64,000 nucleotides of DNA from Oceanospirillaceae bacterium (lineage in GTDB: Bacteria; Pseudomonadota; Gammaproteobacteria; Pseudomonadales; Balneatricaceae), in the NCBI GenBank assembly GCA_013215505.1, contig JABSQZ010000007.1:124001-188000 (forward strand), in the 5' to 3' direction. Below the pieces are notes generated by a model, which had not been told where the DNA came from, did not search any database, and saw nothing but the letters and a program-made list of their open reading frames with translations. Numbering within the stretch: the first letter of the stretch is position 1; each line of letters opens with the position of its first letter. This document shows positions 26,568 to 36,139 of this stretch, piece after piece. A program made the position numbers and the translations under genes.

Positions 26568-28007
26568 ATGAGTTCTGAAGGAGGTATCAATAATGGTTGC
26601 TCAAGGTCGGATCATGAGGTTTTCGATGTCGCAGTAGTTGGTGGTGGGGTTGTAGGCTGTGCTGTTGCACGTAGATTTGTACTTGAGGGTGCGAGGGTGG
26701 CTTTGCTTGAGAAGGGTGAGGATATTTTAAGCGGTGCCAGTAAAGCTAACAGCGCAATTTTGCATACTGGTTTTGATGCGCCTGTGGGCTCGCTAGAGCT
26801 TGAGTGTGTTCAGGCGGGTTATAAAGAGTATATGGAGATATTTAAGGATTTTGATCTTCCTATCCTTAAAACGAGTGCTTTTGTAGTGGCGTGGACACAA
26901 GAGCAACTGGCTCGTCTGCCTAGTATTGAAAGCCAAGCGCATCAAAACAATGTAGATAATGTTCATATAGTCACGTCTGATACTTTGCTTAAGCGGGAAC
27001 CCAATCTTTCTCGCTCAGCCCTAGGTGCAGTTTCAATACCTGGAGAATTTGTCATTGATCCATGGTCATCACCCTTGTCTTATTTAACGCAGGCCGTGTT
27101 GAATGGAGCCGAAGTGAGGTTTGGGTATGGAGTATCATCCGGTCAGTTTGATGGAGAAACCTGGGTGCTCAAGAGCGCTACAAAAAAAGATATATCTGCA
27201 CGATTTGTCATCAATTGTGCCGGACTCTATGGTGATCAGTTGGATGAGGCGCTTCTGGGTCGCTCCGAGTTCTCGATCAAGCCACGTAAAGGTCAATTTG
27301 TTGTTTATGACAAAGCCGCTTCTGCCTTGTTGAACGCTATCATCCTTCCTGTGCCGACTGAGCGTACTAAGGGGATAGTGTTAACTCGCACAATATTTGG
27401 GAATTTGCTGCTCGGCCCGACGGCTGAGGAGCAGGATGATAGAGCGCTAGCGAGTGTTTCTAAAAAGGAGGTTGAGTTGCTCAAAAATCAAGCAGAAGCG
27501 ATGGTGCCTTGCTTAAAAGGGATGCCGGTAACTGCGACCTATGCAGGCCTTCGGCCAGCGTCAGAAAGTAAGGAATACCGAGTTTTTGAATACGAGCAGA
27601 AAAACTGGATAACTGCTGGCGGAATCCGCTCAACGGGATTGACTGCATCTTTAGGGTTGGCTGCTCACATTTACAAACAGTATTCGAAAATGGCAAATTT
27701 CCTGGTACCACTGACATCAGTAAAGACGCCGAAGATGCCAAACCTAGCAGAGCATAAACAGCGAGACTGGATGCAAAAAGGGTACGAAGAAATAGTTTGT
27801 CATTGCGAAATGGTGACAAAAAGAGAAATTGATAATGCATTTGCGTCTGTTATACCCGCGCGTGATTTATCAGGATTGAAACGCCGTACTAGAGCGACGA
27901 TGGGGCGTTGTCAGTCTTTTTACTGTTCAGCACGCCTCGCTGAATTGACGAAAGATCGCTTTATCGATGATCTGTCAGTCGATGTAAGTGGTGAAGAGCA
28001 TGAATAA
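26568..28007 (+). CDS. FAD-dependent dehydrogenase, GlpA-like with C-terminal BFD [2Fe-2S] domain
   Basis: The 479-residue protein has a DAO-type FAD fold (VAVVGGGVVGCAVARRF near residue 18) and a C-terminal BFD-like iron-sulfur domain with cysteines in the patterns CHC and GRCQSFYC in the last 60 residues, as in anaerobic glycerol-3-phosphate dehydrogenase subunit A. It probably oxidises glycerol-3-phosphate or a similar polyol phosphate. AAGGTGG lies 4 bases before the ATG. It overlaps the next gene by 8 bp. Confidence 0.88.
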   Translation: MSSEGGINNGCSRSDHEVFDVAVVGGGVVGCAVARRFVLEGARVALLEKGEDILSGASKANSAILHTGFDAPVGSLELECVQAGYKEYMEIFKDFDLPILKTSAFVVAWTQEQLARLPSIESQAHQNNVDNVHIVTSDTLLKREPNLSRSALGAVSIPGEFVIDPWSSPLSYLTQAVLNGAEVRFGYGVSSGQFDGETWVLKSATKKDISARFVINCAGLYGDQLDEALLGRSEFSIKPRKGQFVVYDKAASALLNAIILPVPTERTKGIVLTRTIFGNLLLGPTAEEQDDRALASVSKKEVELLKNQAEAMVPCLKGMPVTATYAGLRPASESKEYRVFEYEQKNWITAGGIRSTGLTASLGLAAHIYKQYSKMANFLVPLTSVKTPKMPNLAEHKQRDWMQKGYEEIVCHCEMVTKREIDNAFASVIPARDLSGLKRRTRATMGRCQSFYCSARLAELTKDRFIDDLSVDVSGEEHE

Positions 28008-29238
28008 AAAAATTATGCAGGTGGATGTCGCTATCATTGGGGCTGGTCCTGCGGGTTTGGCTGCCGCGACACGGTTGCGTCAGCGAGGTGTTGATCAGGT
28101 TGTTGTATTGGATAGAGAGGCAGAAGGCGGCGGAATACCGCGCCACTGTGGGCATCCTCCTTTTGGAATGCGTGAGTTCTATAGCGTTTTAACTGGCCCT
28201 CAATACGCGAAGAGACTAGTCGCACAAGCTATTACAGCGGGAGTAAGAGTATTAACTCGTCATACGATTACGCGTTTGCTCAAGGGAGGTGAGCTAGAAG
28301 TAGCCACTCCAGATGGCCTGATTACCATTATGGCGAAGCGGGTCTTGATTGCAACGGGAGTTAGGGAAACACCGCGATCGGCCAGGCTTGTTACTGGTGC
28401 CAGACCTCTCGGAATTACCACTACCGGGGCTCTCCAATCAATGTTTTATTTGAAGGGATTAGTTCCTTTTAAAAGACCTGTTGTAATAGGCACTGAACTG
28501 GTCGCCTTTTCTTCGATTATGACAGCTTCCAATGCAGGGCTAGAACCGGTCGCAATGATAGAATCAGGATCACGTATTACTGCTCGCCATCCATGTGAAT
28601 TGCTTCCTCTATTTAAGGGAGTGCCATTACTTCTTAATACTGAATTAGAGGAAATTCTGGGTGTAACTAAAGTAGAAGGGGTAAGTGTTAAAAATACCAA
28701 GACAGGAGAACGTCGATTGATTGAATGTGATGGTGTCATTTTTACAGGGCAGTTTACTCCAGAATCAACGCTAGCTAGGATGTCTCACCTTAAAGTCGAT
28801 CCTGCTAGCGGTGGTCTACACATTAATCAGTTTGGCCGCTGCTCTGATCCTGCGTATTTCGCAGCAGGAAATATCCTGCGACCTGTAGAAACAGCCGGCT
28901 GGAGTTACCGCGAAGGTCGTTCTGTCGGAGGTTGGATCGCCGATGATTTAGAGCGAGCATCAAGTCTCATCCATGACCCAGAAGTTACATTGATATGTGA
29001 AGATCCTATTAAATTGGTTGTACCACAAAGAATAATATCGGGGCAATCAGGCGGCTTTACACATCTCCAACTTCGGGTTTGCCGCCCGGTAACAGGAGAA
29101 CTGATTATTGAAAACGATGATAAGACCTTCTGGCAAAAAAAAATATCGACTTTACCGGAGCGTCGTATCCTAATTCCTATTACTGACCTAGATTACTTTG
29201 AAGGCACAAAATCACTGAGAGTTTATTTGAAAGAATAA
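28000..29238 (+). CDS. NAD(P)/FAD-dependent oxidoreductase partner
   Basis: About 412 residues form a pyridine-nucleotide-disulfide-type flavoprotein (VAIIGAGPAGLAAATRL, a second NAD-type nucleotide segment with RVLIATGVRETPRSAR, and GQFTPES) plus an 80-residue tail. I chose ATG 28000, which overlaps the previous stop as ATGAATAA; an in-frame GTG at 27988 is an alternative. Similar pairs with a GlpA/BFD protein and a glycerol kinase occur in glycerol operons of other bacteria. It probably passes electrons from the dehydrogenase to NAD or another carrier. Confidence 0.85.
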   Translation: MNKKIMQVDVAIIGAGPAGLAAATRLRQRGVDQVVVLDREAEGGGIPRHCGHPPFGMREFYSVLTGPQYAKRLVAQAITAGVRVLTRHTITRLLKGGELEVATPDGLITIMAKRVLIATGVRETPRSARLVTGARPLGITTTGALQSMFYLKGLVPFKRPVVIGTELVAFSSIMTASNAGLEPVAMIESGSRITARHPCELLPLFKGVPLLLNTELEEILGVTKVEGVSVKNTKTGERRLIECDGVIFTGQFTPESTLARMSHLKVDPASGGLHINQFGRCSDPAYFAAGNILRPVETAGWSYREGRSVGGWIADDLERASSLIHDPEVTLICEDPIKLVVPQRIISGQSGGFTHLQLRVCRPVTGELIIENDDKTFWQKKISTLPERRILIPITDLDYFEGTKSLRVYLKE

Positions 29239-29325
29239 CTATTTAGCGCATTAAATAAAAACCAAAAGTTTATAAAACTCAGTCTATTACTAATAAAGGT
29301 GGTCTGTCTAAAGGGTAGAAAATAT

Positions 29326-30774
29326 ATGCGAAATCAACGATATGCGGCAATAGACCAAGGTACCACAAGCACGAAAGCCATAGTCTTCGGTGAATCTGGT
29401 GAATATCAAAGCTGTCACTCAATTATGAATCTAACCCATAAACAAATTACGCCAAAAAGTGGTTGGGTTGAACATGATCCTGAAGAGATACTTGCGAATA
29501 TTAGAAAATGTCTCAGTAGCTGTGGCCCTGTTGATGCAATAGGAATATGTCATCAGGGAGAAAGTATCATCGCATGGAACGCTGAGACTGGTCAGCCAAT
29601 ATATAACGCTATAGTTTGGCAAGATATGCGCACTGAGAATGAGCTTCAGGGAATGAGGCAAGATAAACTTGAGTCAATTGTTAAACAAAAGACAGGATTA
29701 CCATTAGACCCTTATTTTTCTGCTAGTAAGATGGGGTGGATTTTGAAGCATGTTAAAGGTGCTAAAGAGCTAGCTAACAAGGGTCGTCTGCGTATTGGAA
29801 CAATGGATTCATTTTTCTTAGATCGACTTTGTGGGAATTTTTGTACCGATTTTAACTCAGCATCCAGAACATCTCTTTTTAATATACATACTCTTGAATG
29901 GGATGCCGAGCTTTGCGAAATGTTCGGAGTGCCTATCCACTGTTTGCCAGAGATTAGAGATAGCATAGGCGTTTTCGGTACTTTGGTTCAAGACGGCCGG
30001 AATACTCCGATAACTGCTTCGCTTGTTGATCAGTTTGCGGGTATTTATGGCCATGGCTGTACCAATAAGGGAGACGCGAAAGTTACGCTAGGTACCGGGG
30101 CATTCATTCAGTCCCTGACAGGAAATGAAATTCGTGATGTTGGTAACACTGGGTTACTACCCACGCTTTGCTGGAAATTTCCTGGCGAAGAGCCTGTTTT
30201 TGGTTTAGATGGAGGAGTCTATAACGCCGCATCCGCTGTGAACTGGGCACGGAGCATCGGATTGTTTTGTGATTATGATGAGCTTAAAAATTTTTCACCT
30301 CACTCTGCTGTGTCACGTGGCTTAGCGTTTGTGCCCGCACTATCAGGATTAGGTTGCCCATACTGGGATAGGTCAGCTGCGGGCCTTTGGGCGGGGCTTT
30401 CATTGGAGATAAACCGTAAAGATATGCTTCAGTCTCTGCTGGAAGGAATAGCCCTAAGAACTGCTGAGGTTATTGAGGCGATGGACTCGATATCTGCACT
30501 GGGAGATAAAGTGTATGTAGATGGGGGATTGTCAGCAAATAGTTATTTCAAGCAATTTCTGGCGGACATATTAGGCAAAACCATTGTTTCCCCTTTGAAT
30601 GAGGAAATTACTGCTTTAGGTACGGCGATGTTGGCAAGAAAAGGTTTAGGAGTCAAAGAAAAAATCAATCTAAAACAAGAGGTTGATCTAATAACTCCAA
30701 GGAAAACAGATAGGAAGAAAATTTTGGATAAATATAAGGATATCATATCGCGTTCACGCGGTTTAAGAGAATAA
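29326..30774 (+). CDS. FGGY-family carbohydrate kinase (glycerol-kinase-like)
   Basis: The 482-residue kinase opens with the glycerol-kinase-type phosphate loop AIDQGTTSTKAIVF and keeps the second FGGY landmarks: VKVTLGTGAFIQ-type adenosine-binding loop (read as AKVTLGTGAF) and VYVDGGLSANSYF. I chose ATG 29326; an upstream GTG at 29299 gives an unconvincing leader. It should phosphorylate glycerol or a related polyol for the two upstream flavoproteins. It is 87 bp after them and probably in one transcript. Confidence 0.85.
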   Translation: MRNQRYAAIDQGTTSTKAIVFGESGEYQSCHSIMNLTHKQITPKSGWVEHDPEEILANIRKCLSSCGPVDAIGICHQGESIIAWNAETGQPIYNAIVWQDMRTENELQGMRQDKLESIVKQKTGLPLDPYFSASKMGWILKHVKGAKELANKGRLRIGTMDSFFLDRLCGNFCTDFNSASRTSLFNIHTLEWDAELCEMFGVPIHCLPEIRDSIGVFGTLVQDGRNTPITASLVDQFAGIYGHGCTNKGDAKVTLGTGAFIQSLTGNEIRDVGNTGLLPTLCWKFPGEEPVFGLDGGVYNAASAVNWARSIGLFCDYDELKNFSPHSAVSRGLAFVPALSGLGCPYWDRSAAGLWAGLSLEINRKDMLQSLLEGIALRTAEVIEAMDSISALGDKVYVDGGLSANSYFKQFLADILGKTIVSPLNEEITALGTAMLARKGLGVKEKINLKQEVDLITPRKTDRKKILDKYKDIISRSRGLRE

Positions 30775-31014
30775 TAATGTCTTCAGCTATGATTTAATTC
30801 AATTTTTATTTCTCTATGTGATTGAAATTATTTAGCTGTTTTAAAATATCATATATTTAATACGTAGTTTCTATTGATCGCAAATTACAATCTCAATTGA
30901 GGCGTTGAATCACAAGCTTCTATTTTAGTTGTTGTTTTCTTGGGTTTTTATGATTATAGGTTTGTGTTGTGGTATGTTTTTTGATTTTATCGGGTCTGTC
31001 TGGGGTGCTGTTAG

Positions 31015-31776
31015 ATGAATGCAGAGCAAAGAAGGTTAAAAATTGTTGAAATTACCAACTCTGAAAAGAGAGTTGAAGTTAATTATTTGGCAGATTTTTT
31101 TTCTGCTTCTAAAGAGACGATACGTAGGGACCTTGTTGTTTTATCTGAGAAATCATTGTTAAGAAAAGTACACGGCGGCGCGGCGGCTATCCAAACAGCT
31201 ATAGAGAGCCCAATTTCCAGCCGCTACAAAGAAAGTAGCGATGAAAAGAAAAGAATTGCTGACTATGCTGCTACTTTAGTCAATCCGGGTGACAGCGTTT
31301 TCATTGATACTGGGTCAACGACATATGCACTATGTGAAGGGCTTTGTAAGACAAATGGACTGACAATTGTTACAAACTCGCTGAGGCTGGCACTTGATGT
31401 AGGCGCTGGATCAAACCATTCTATTTATCTGGTAGGTGGTCAGTACTGCGACCAGGCATCAGAAGTGATAGGGAATGTAGCTTTAGAAGTAATAAATAAG
31501 TTTCACTGTGATCACGCCTTTATTACAGTCGGTGCAATCGATGTGATTGATGGTTGCATGGATTACAACATGGATGAAGCGAGTGTTGCACAAGCTATGA
31601 TTCAAAACTCAAGGAGTGTGACTATATTGGCTGATCATACAAAAATTGGAAGAAAAGCCCTGTGTACGGTTTGTGATCTATCAAAAATCACCAGGCTGAT
31701 TACTGATGAAACCCCATTTAATGATTTCGTCTTTGAGTTAGAAAAAAATGAAGTAGAACTAGTTGTTGTTTCCTAA
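31015..31776 (+). CDS. DeoR/GlpR-family repressor
   Basis: The 253-residue protein has an N-terminal DeoR HTH (SKETIRRDLVVLSEKSLLRKVHGGA) and a C-terminal sugar-phosphate-binding DeoRC domain (DSVFIDTGSTTYALCEGL). Family members dissociate from DNA on binding a phosphorylated substrate such as glycerol-3-phosphate. It follows the kinase after a 240 bp AT-rich gap that may carry its own promoter, and most likely represses the flavoprotein-kinase operon. Confidence 0.9.
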   Translation: MNAEQRRLKIVEITNSEKRVEVNYLADFFSASKETIRRDLVVLSEKSLLRKVHGGAAAIQTAIESPISSRYKESSDEKKRIADYAATLVNPGDSVFIDTGSTTYALCEGLCKTNGLTIVTNSLRLALDVGAGSNHSIYLVGGQYCDQASEVIGNVALEVINKFHCDHAFITVGAIDVIDGCMDYNMDEASVAQAMIQNSRSVTILADHTKIGRKALCTVCDLSKITRLITDETPFNDFVFELEKNEVELVVVS

Positions 31777-32308
31777 TTCTTCTATCGCGGTAGATCAGGT
31801 AGGGAAAATAAATTATTTAACATACCTCACAATATTAGTCAGATATTTAGACTAAAAGCACAAAGAAGTGAGGAAAAACCAGAACGACAGTGTGAAGATC
31901 TTTACATTCTAGGGATCTGGTTAACCGACTTTCTCCTTCACCACCGCGTAATTTTTATTTGCTTGCGTGTGGGCTAGTTTTACCAATTTCCTCCCAGGAT
32001 ACCGGTGAATCAGCAGGTACTTTGGCCTCTCGTTATCTGGGATTGAAGTCAATTCAAGCTTGTCGCCTTAAACAAGCAGCTTAGAGGCATGCGATCAAGT
32101 CCAGTAAAGCTATAAGGACGTAGTTCAAAGCGATCATCTGCTTTGGTAGGTAAGGAGCGATAGCAGGACGCAGTAGCTTTGTCAGGCTACTTAAAGAGCT
32201 CGTTATTTCGCCACGTTGCCTTTCATACATCTGATCGCTTAATATTGGGGAGAGACAATACAGGGCTTAGTTGCTTGTTCCTTAGTCTCGCCGCCCCGAC
32301 ACTATACC
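31777..32308. other. Gene-free stretch between DeoR gene and IS1182 remnant
   Basis: About 530 bp contain no supported gene. The right end is probably the non-coding terminus of the IS1182 element, since it abuts the transposase stop near 32309. I could not identify its terminal inverted repeat with confidence. Confidence 0.35.
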
Positions 32309-33300
32309 TTATGGAAGTAGTGCAATAGACCTTGGGTCGACATAATTGACCATTTGATATGTTGTGGCACTTATAGCACCTATTAATCTGTTGATTCCCA
32401 CTATATTTATTACTCTTTTTCATTTTATATGCCAGTATATGTAAGCTCATTTCGGTACTGACTCGGCCTGCAGTTCTGGTTAATAAATGAGTGGCTCCCA
32501 TCCATGCCTTAATAGTTCCGAAGGGATGCTCCACAATCTTCATAGACTCAGGCGCTTGTTCTAACCTTGCCTGCATATCATCAAGTACTTCTTCATGTTC
32601 CCAGCGCCTTATTCGACGCTCTTTTCCCGTAGTACACTGTGTTTTAATGTGACAGTTCTTACATTTAAGACTGGTATAGCTTTGGTAAATTTTTTTGTCA
32701 TTAGTAGTGGATCCGGTTTGTCGTAAACGTTCACCAACTGGGCAAAGATATTCGATATCGGATGCGATAAAGGTAAAGTCTGTACTCGCAAAGCGCCCTT
32801 GTGCAACATTATTTGAAGTATAGGTTTTAGGGATTAAAGGTCTAAAACCTGCATGATAGCTGGCCAGTATTTCTTCACTTCTGAAGTAGCCACGATCTGC
32901 GATAATCGTTAGGTTATCCTGATTGAGTACCTCTCTAGAATGGATAGACATATTCGTAAGCTGGCGACGGTCAGTGCCTTCATTTGTAACTTCGTGTGCG
33001 ACAATCAAGTGATGCTCTGCATCCACCGCAGTCTGCACATTGTAGCCAACGATCCCCTGGCCACGTGTCTTCATCTACCTGGAGTCTGGGTCTGTTAATG
33101 AGACCTGCTTATCTGGCGCTGCTAGCATCCCAACTTCGATCTCTTTCAGCCGCTGCATCTCCTCATTTAATGCTGCAATTTTGTCCTTTATTTTTACTGT
33201 TTGGAGATTAATGCACGCAGACTCGACCTGATCAGTTTCTTCCAATTTAGCCATATATTTATCTAGGCTTTTATCTATCTGCTCTAAACGGCGCTTCAAA
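32309..33300 (-). pseudogene. IS1182-family transposase, 5'-truncated and decayed
   Basis: The DDE transposase of IS1182 type reads leftward: RRLEQIDKSLDKYMAKLEE, LTDPDSR, then an in-frame TAG at 33075, MKTRGQGIVGYNVQTAVD (the first catalytic region), TIIADRGYFRSEEI, a cysteine cluster and HPFGTIKAWMGATHLLTR. A frameshift in an A-rich run near 32415 is needed to restore the end VINIVGINRLIGAI, giving a stop at 32309. The N-terminal third is missing; a matching N-terminal fragment lies at 35694. Non-functional. Confidence 0.85.
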
Positions 33301-33468
33301 ATAACGCGGATAGCCACGATTTTGGATCTCACGATAGCGATAGGCGGTAGAATTAATAATAGGTGAAGCAAGCCCACCCCAGACTTTATCTTCAATGCGC
33401 CCCGCATGAAAACAAAGAGTGTTTAGATTGGTTTTACTGATTCCTTTTTTTACAGCCATGGCTACCAC
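33300..33468 (-). pseudogene. 5' fragment of a Cys/Met-metabolism PLP enzyme (cystathionine/methionine gamma-lyase type)
   Basis: Reading leftward from 33468, the sequence encodes LNTLCFHAGRIEDKVWGGL, then SPIINSTAYRYREIQ and GYPRYFE. This is the N-terminal signature of trans-sulfuration PLP enzymes. The frame is lost near 33300, where the IS1182 transposase sequence begins. Only about 50 of roughly 390 codons survive; the catalytic lysine is gone. This looks like a deletion between the IS and the host gene. Confidence 0.7.
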
Positions 33469-33557
33469 CTTTTATCGCAGATATTTTATATCACTAAAAC
33501 TATCGGAGCCGCCGTCACCGATAGCACAGAATTAGCCACCAGTGACGATGCTAAATC

Positions 33558-34526
33558 TTATTTTTCATCTGGAATCAGCAGAACCTTTCCGGCACTTTTC
33601 CCCTCTTCGAGAAAGCGATGGGCGGCCTGACCTTCAGACAGTTTGAATTCTGTAGGAGTTTTAAGCTTTACAACACCTTGAATTAGCCAGTCAAAGATCT
33701 CTTTAGAGCGCTTCAAACGTTGTTCTTTTGAAGTCAGATAATTCCATAGGTCACCGCCGGTCAGGGTCTTGCTGGTATCCATCAACATACGTGGATCAAC
33801 AGGTTCTGGATCAGCGCCACTCATGCCGTAAAAGACAATGGTGCCACAGACTTTGGTCACACAAAAACTATCCATCAGCGTGGAACCGACACTGTCATAG
33901 ACCACATCCACGCCCTTGCCTTGGCTGATCTCCATGACTCTTTTCTGCCAGCCCTCTTCCAGGATCAACGCGTGATCGGCTTTGGCTTCTAGAATATCGG
34001 CGATTTTACCCCTTTCACGAGTAAGTCCAATAACGGTTGCGCCACGTAACTTGCATATTTGCGACAAGATCTGCCCTACCCCACCAGAAGCGGCATGAAC
34101 CAGAACCACATCACCTGACTTGACCTGATAGCTGTCCGCTGCCAGGTATTGCGCGGTCAGTCCCTGTAATAATACCGAGGAAGCCGTGTTGAAGCTGATG
34201 TCATCCGGCAGTGGTATAACATGCTCCACTGATGCAGACACATATTCAGCGTTGGAGAATGGCACATCGGCAAAGGAAACTCGGTCACCGACTTTAAAGA
34301 GGGGCGATGTGGTTTTAACCACCACGCCAGCGCCTTCGTAGCCGGCAATAAAGGGCGGGTTACCTATTAAGTGGTAATTGCCTTTGCGGCGATAAATATC
34401 GGCGTAATTTAGGCCAATGGCTTTCATTTTAATCAGTACTTCATCAGCATTTAAGAGCAGATCAGGTACATCGCCATATTCCAGCACTTCCGCACCGCCA
34501 AATTTCGAAAAAGTCAGGGCTTTCAT
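33558..34526 (-). CDS. Zinc-independent quinone oxidoreductase (MDR family)
   Basis: The 322-residue protein is an NADPH:quinone-reductase-type MDR enzyme: an N-terminal GroES-like part (MKALTFSKFGGAEVLEYGD, LNYADIYRRKG) and a Rossmann part with VLVHAASGGVGQI. The zinc ligands of alcohol dehydrogenases are absent. I chose ATG 34526 with AAAGGAAATAGG upstream; the longer in-frame TTG start at 34541 is inside that ribosome binding site. It would reduce quinones or enals with NADPH. Divergent from the LysR gene at 34642, its probable regulator. Confidence 0.9.
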   Translation of the reverse strand: MKALTFSKFGGAEVLEYGDVPDLLLNADEVLIKMKAIGLNYADIYRRKGNYHLIGNPPFIAGYEGAGVVVKTTSPLFKVGDRVSFADVPFSNAEYVSASVEHVIPLPDDISFNTASSVLLQGLTAQYLAADSYQVKSGDVVLVHAASGGVGQILSQICKLRGATVIGLTRERGKIADILEAKADHALILEEGWQKRVMEISQGKGVDVVYDSVGSTLMDSFCVTKVCGTIVFYGMSGADPEPVDPRMLMDTSKTLTGGDLWNYLTSKEQRLKRSKEIFDWLIQGVVKLKTPTEFKLSEGQAAHRFLEEGKSAGKVLLIPDEK

Positions 34527-34641
34527 CCTATTTCCTTTCAATTTTAAATTTTAAATTCGCTTGCTCCGCAAATATATCCAACCCAACTTGGCTTGACTAA
34601 TCATCTTTCGACGCCGTAGACTGTAGAAAATATACTGGCTT

Positions 34642-35499
34642 ATGTCGAGATTGGTAATGCGATCACCAAATCTAAATGCTCTGAAAATGTTTGATGCCGC
34701 GGCAAGACATCTGAATTTTCGATTAGCAGCAGAAGAACTGAACCTGACTCAAGGGGCTGTAGCTCAACAAGTAAGACGGCTGGAGAAAGACTTGCAGCTC
34801 CAGCTGTTTCATCGCCAACCACGCGGGCTTAAATTGACCCCGATCGGCCAGGAATACCATCGACCAATTCGACGTGCTTTAGCCTTGATTGATTCCGCTA
34901 CCCATAAGCTGCAACCCCTGAACCCCCGTATTTCCCTGAGTGTCCCACCCTCTATTGCCTCAAAATGGCTGATTCCTCGCCTCAGTCAATTTTCCCAAAA
35001 TCATCCCGATATTGATTTGCAAACTGATGCCAGTGAGCGGGTGGTAGATTTTCATAGAGATGAAGCGGATATCGCCATTCGCCAAGGTTTTCCACCCTTT
35101 TCTAACTACCTTCAGGTAGAGCAGCTATCCTCATTTCAACTCTGTGCAGTTTCTAGCCCTGACTTGGCCAAGAACATAGGCATTGTAGAAAATTTGCAAG
35201 ATCTGTCTAAACAGCGGCTAATACAGGACAGTCATTTTCGCTGGGACAATTTTCTTGAGCAGTTTGGGATATCAGCCAGCCAGCGCATATTACAGTTTAA
35301 TCAAACCGCGTTGGCAATTGATGCCGCCGCCAATGGCCAAGGCATCGCCCTTGCTCCACGTTTGTTGCTCGCCACAGAAATAGCTAAGGGTAGATTGGTA
35401 TGCCTGTGGCGGGATACGGAACCAGATGAGGGAGGCTATTATTTACTCTGCCCTACATTTAGAGGACCCCTGCCCGAGACAAAGTGGTTCAATGGCTGA
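34642..35499 (+). CDS. LysR-family regulator, GcvA-like
   Basis: The 285-residue protein has the GcvA-type LysR opening (LNALKMFDAAARHLNFRLAAEELNLTQGAVAQQ in adjoining pieces) and effector domain. It is divergent from the quinone oxidoreductase gene, with a 115 bp intergenic region between them, so it most likely controls that gene. A second in-frame ATG lies 15 bases downstream. Confidence 0.9.
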   Translation: MSRLVMRSPNLNALKMFDAAARHLNFRLAAEELNLTQGAVAQQVRRLEKDLQLQLFHRQPRGLKLTPIGQEYHRPIRRALALIDSATHKLQPLNPRISLSVPPSIASKWLIPRLSQFSQNHPDIDLQTDASERVVDFHRDEADIAIRQGFPPFSNYLQVEQLSSFQLCAVSSPDLAKNIGIVENLQDLSKQRLIQDSHFRWDNFLEQFGISASQRILQFNQTALAIDAAANGQGIALAPRLLLATEIAKGRLVCLWRDTEPDEGGYYLLCPTFRGPLPETKWFNG

Positions 35500-35559
35500 T
35501 AGCCACCGCGAAAGCTTCCTTGGACTCCATATGAGCGCCATTTCTGTGAAGTCCAGTAA

Positions 35560-35640
35560 GCCCTAGTACTCTAGGCACATATTCCTTTCTAATAACATTT
35601 TTAGCAACCCTTTGAAATGTCTGCAATGTGTCCAGGCTGT
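35560..35640. repeat. Left half of the gene-array repeat (solitary copy)
   Basis: CCCTAGTACTCTAGGCACATAT and then CTTTGAAATGTCTGCAATGTG match the left half of the repeat units at 44435, 49501 and 50321 (each motif split here by intervening bases). The right half (CGGCCAATTGCGGACATT) is missing. It is the only copy seen left of the TRAP cluster. Confidence 0.55.
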
Positions 35641-35693
35641 GTGAAAACTACTTTCTTGTTATAGTTGTTCCTTCGTTATCGAAACGATCTTCT

Positions 35694-35972
35694 ATGACGC
35701 GTTTTATTGAAGGCGAGAGTCGAACTCAAACGACAATGTTCCCTGAATCATTGGATGATTATGTCAGCGATGATAACCTGTCAGGGTAATCGAAGCCTTC
35801 CTCGAACAGCTGGATCTTAAAGCTTTAGGATTCAAGCGTGTTGAGGCCAAAGACACTGGCCGTCCAGGTTATCACCCCTCCACGATGCTAAAAATATATG
35901 TGTATGGTTATTTGAATCGTATTCAAACCAGTCGTAGATTAGAAGCTGAAACACATCGTAATGTAAAATAAT
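35694..35972 (+). pseudogene. IS1182-family transposase, N-terminal fragment
   Basis: From ATG 35694 the plus strand reads MTRFIEGESRTQTTMFPE, then after a one-base frameshift near 35785 VIEAFLEQLDLKALGFKRVE, GRPGYHPSTMLKIYVYGYLN and SRRLEAETHRN, the typical IS1182 N-terminus. It stops after about 93 codons. It carries the part missing from the minus-strand remnant at 32309-33300, although the middle portion is absent from both, so they are either separate copies or one copy split by rearrangement. Confidence 0.75.
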
Positions 35973-36139
35973 GGAAGGAGGAAACAGCATTTAACCACAG
36001 GTACAGAAGATTAATTTATTGATTTTAATGGGAAAAATCATATTAGATTAACCCGAATGGACGATATAATAAGTTTGTACATACATATACTCGTTCGGAT
36101 TATTAGTCATGATACCTGATGCTAGCATAACAAAGTGAC

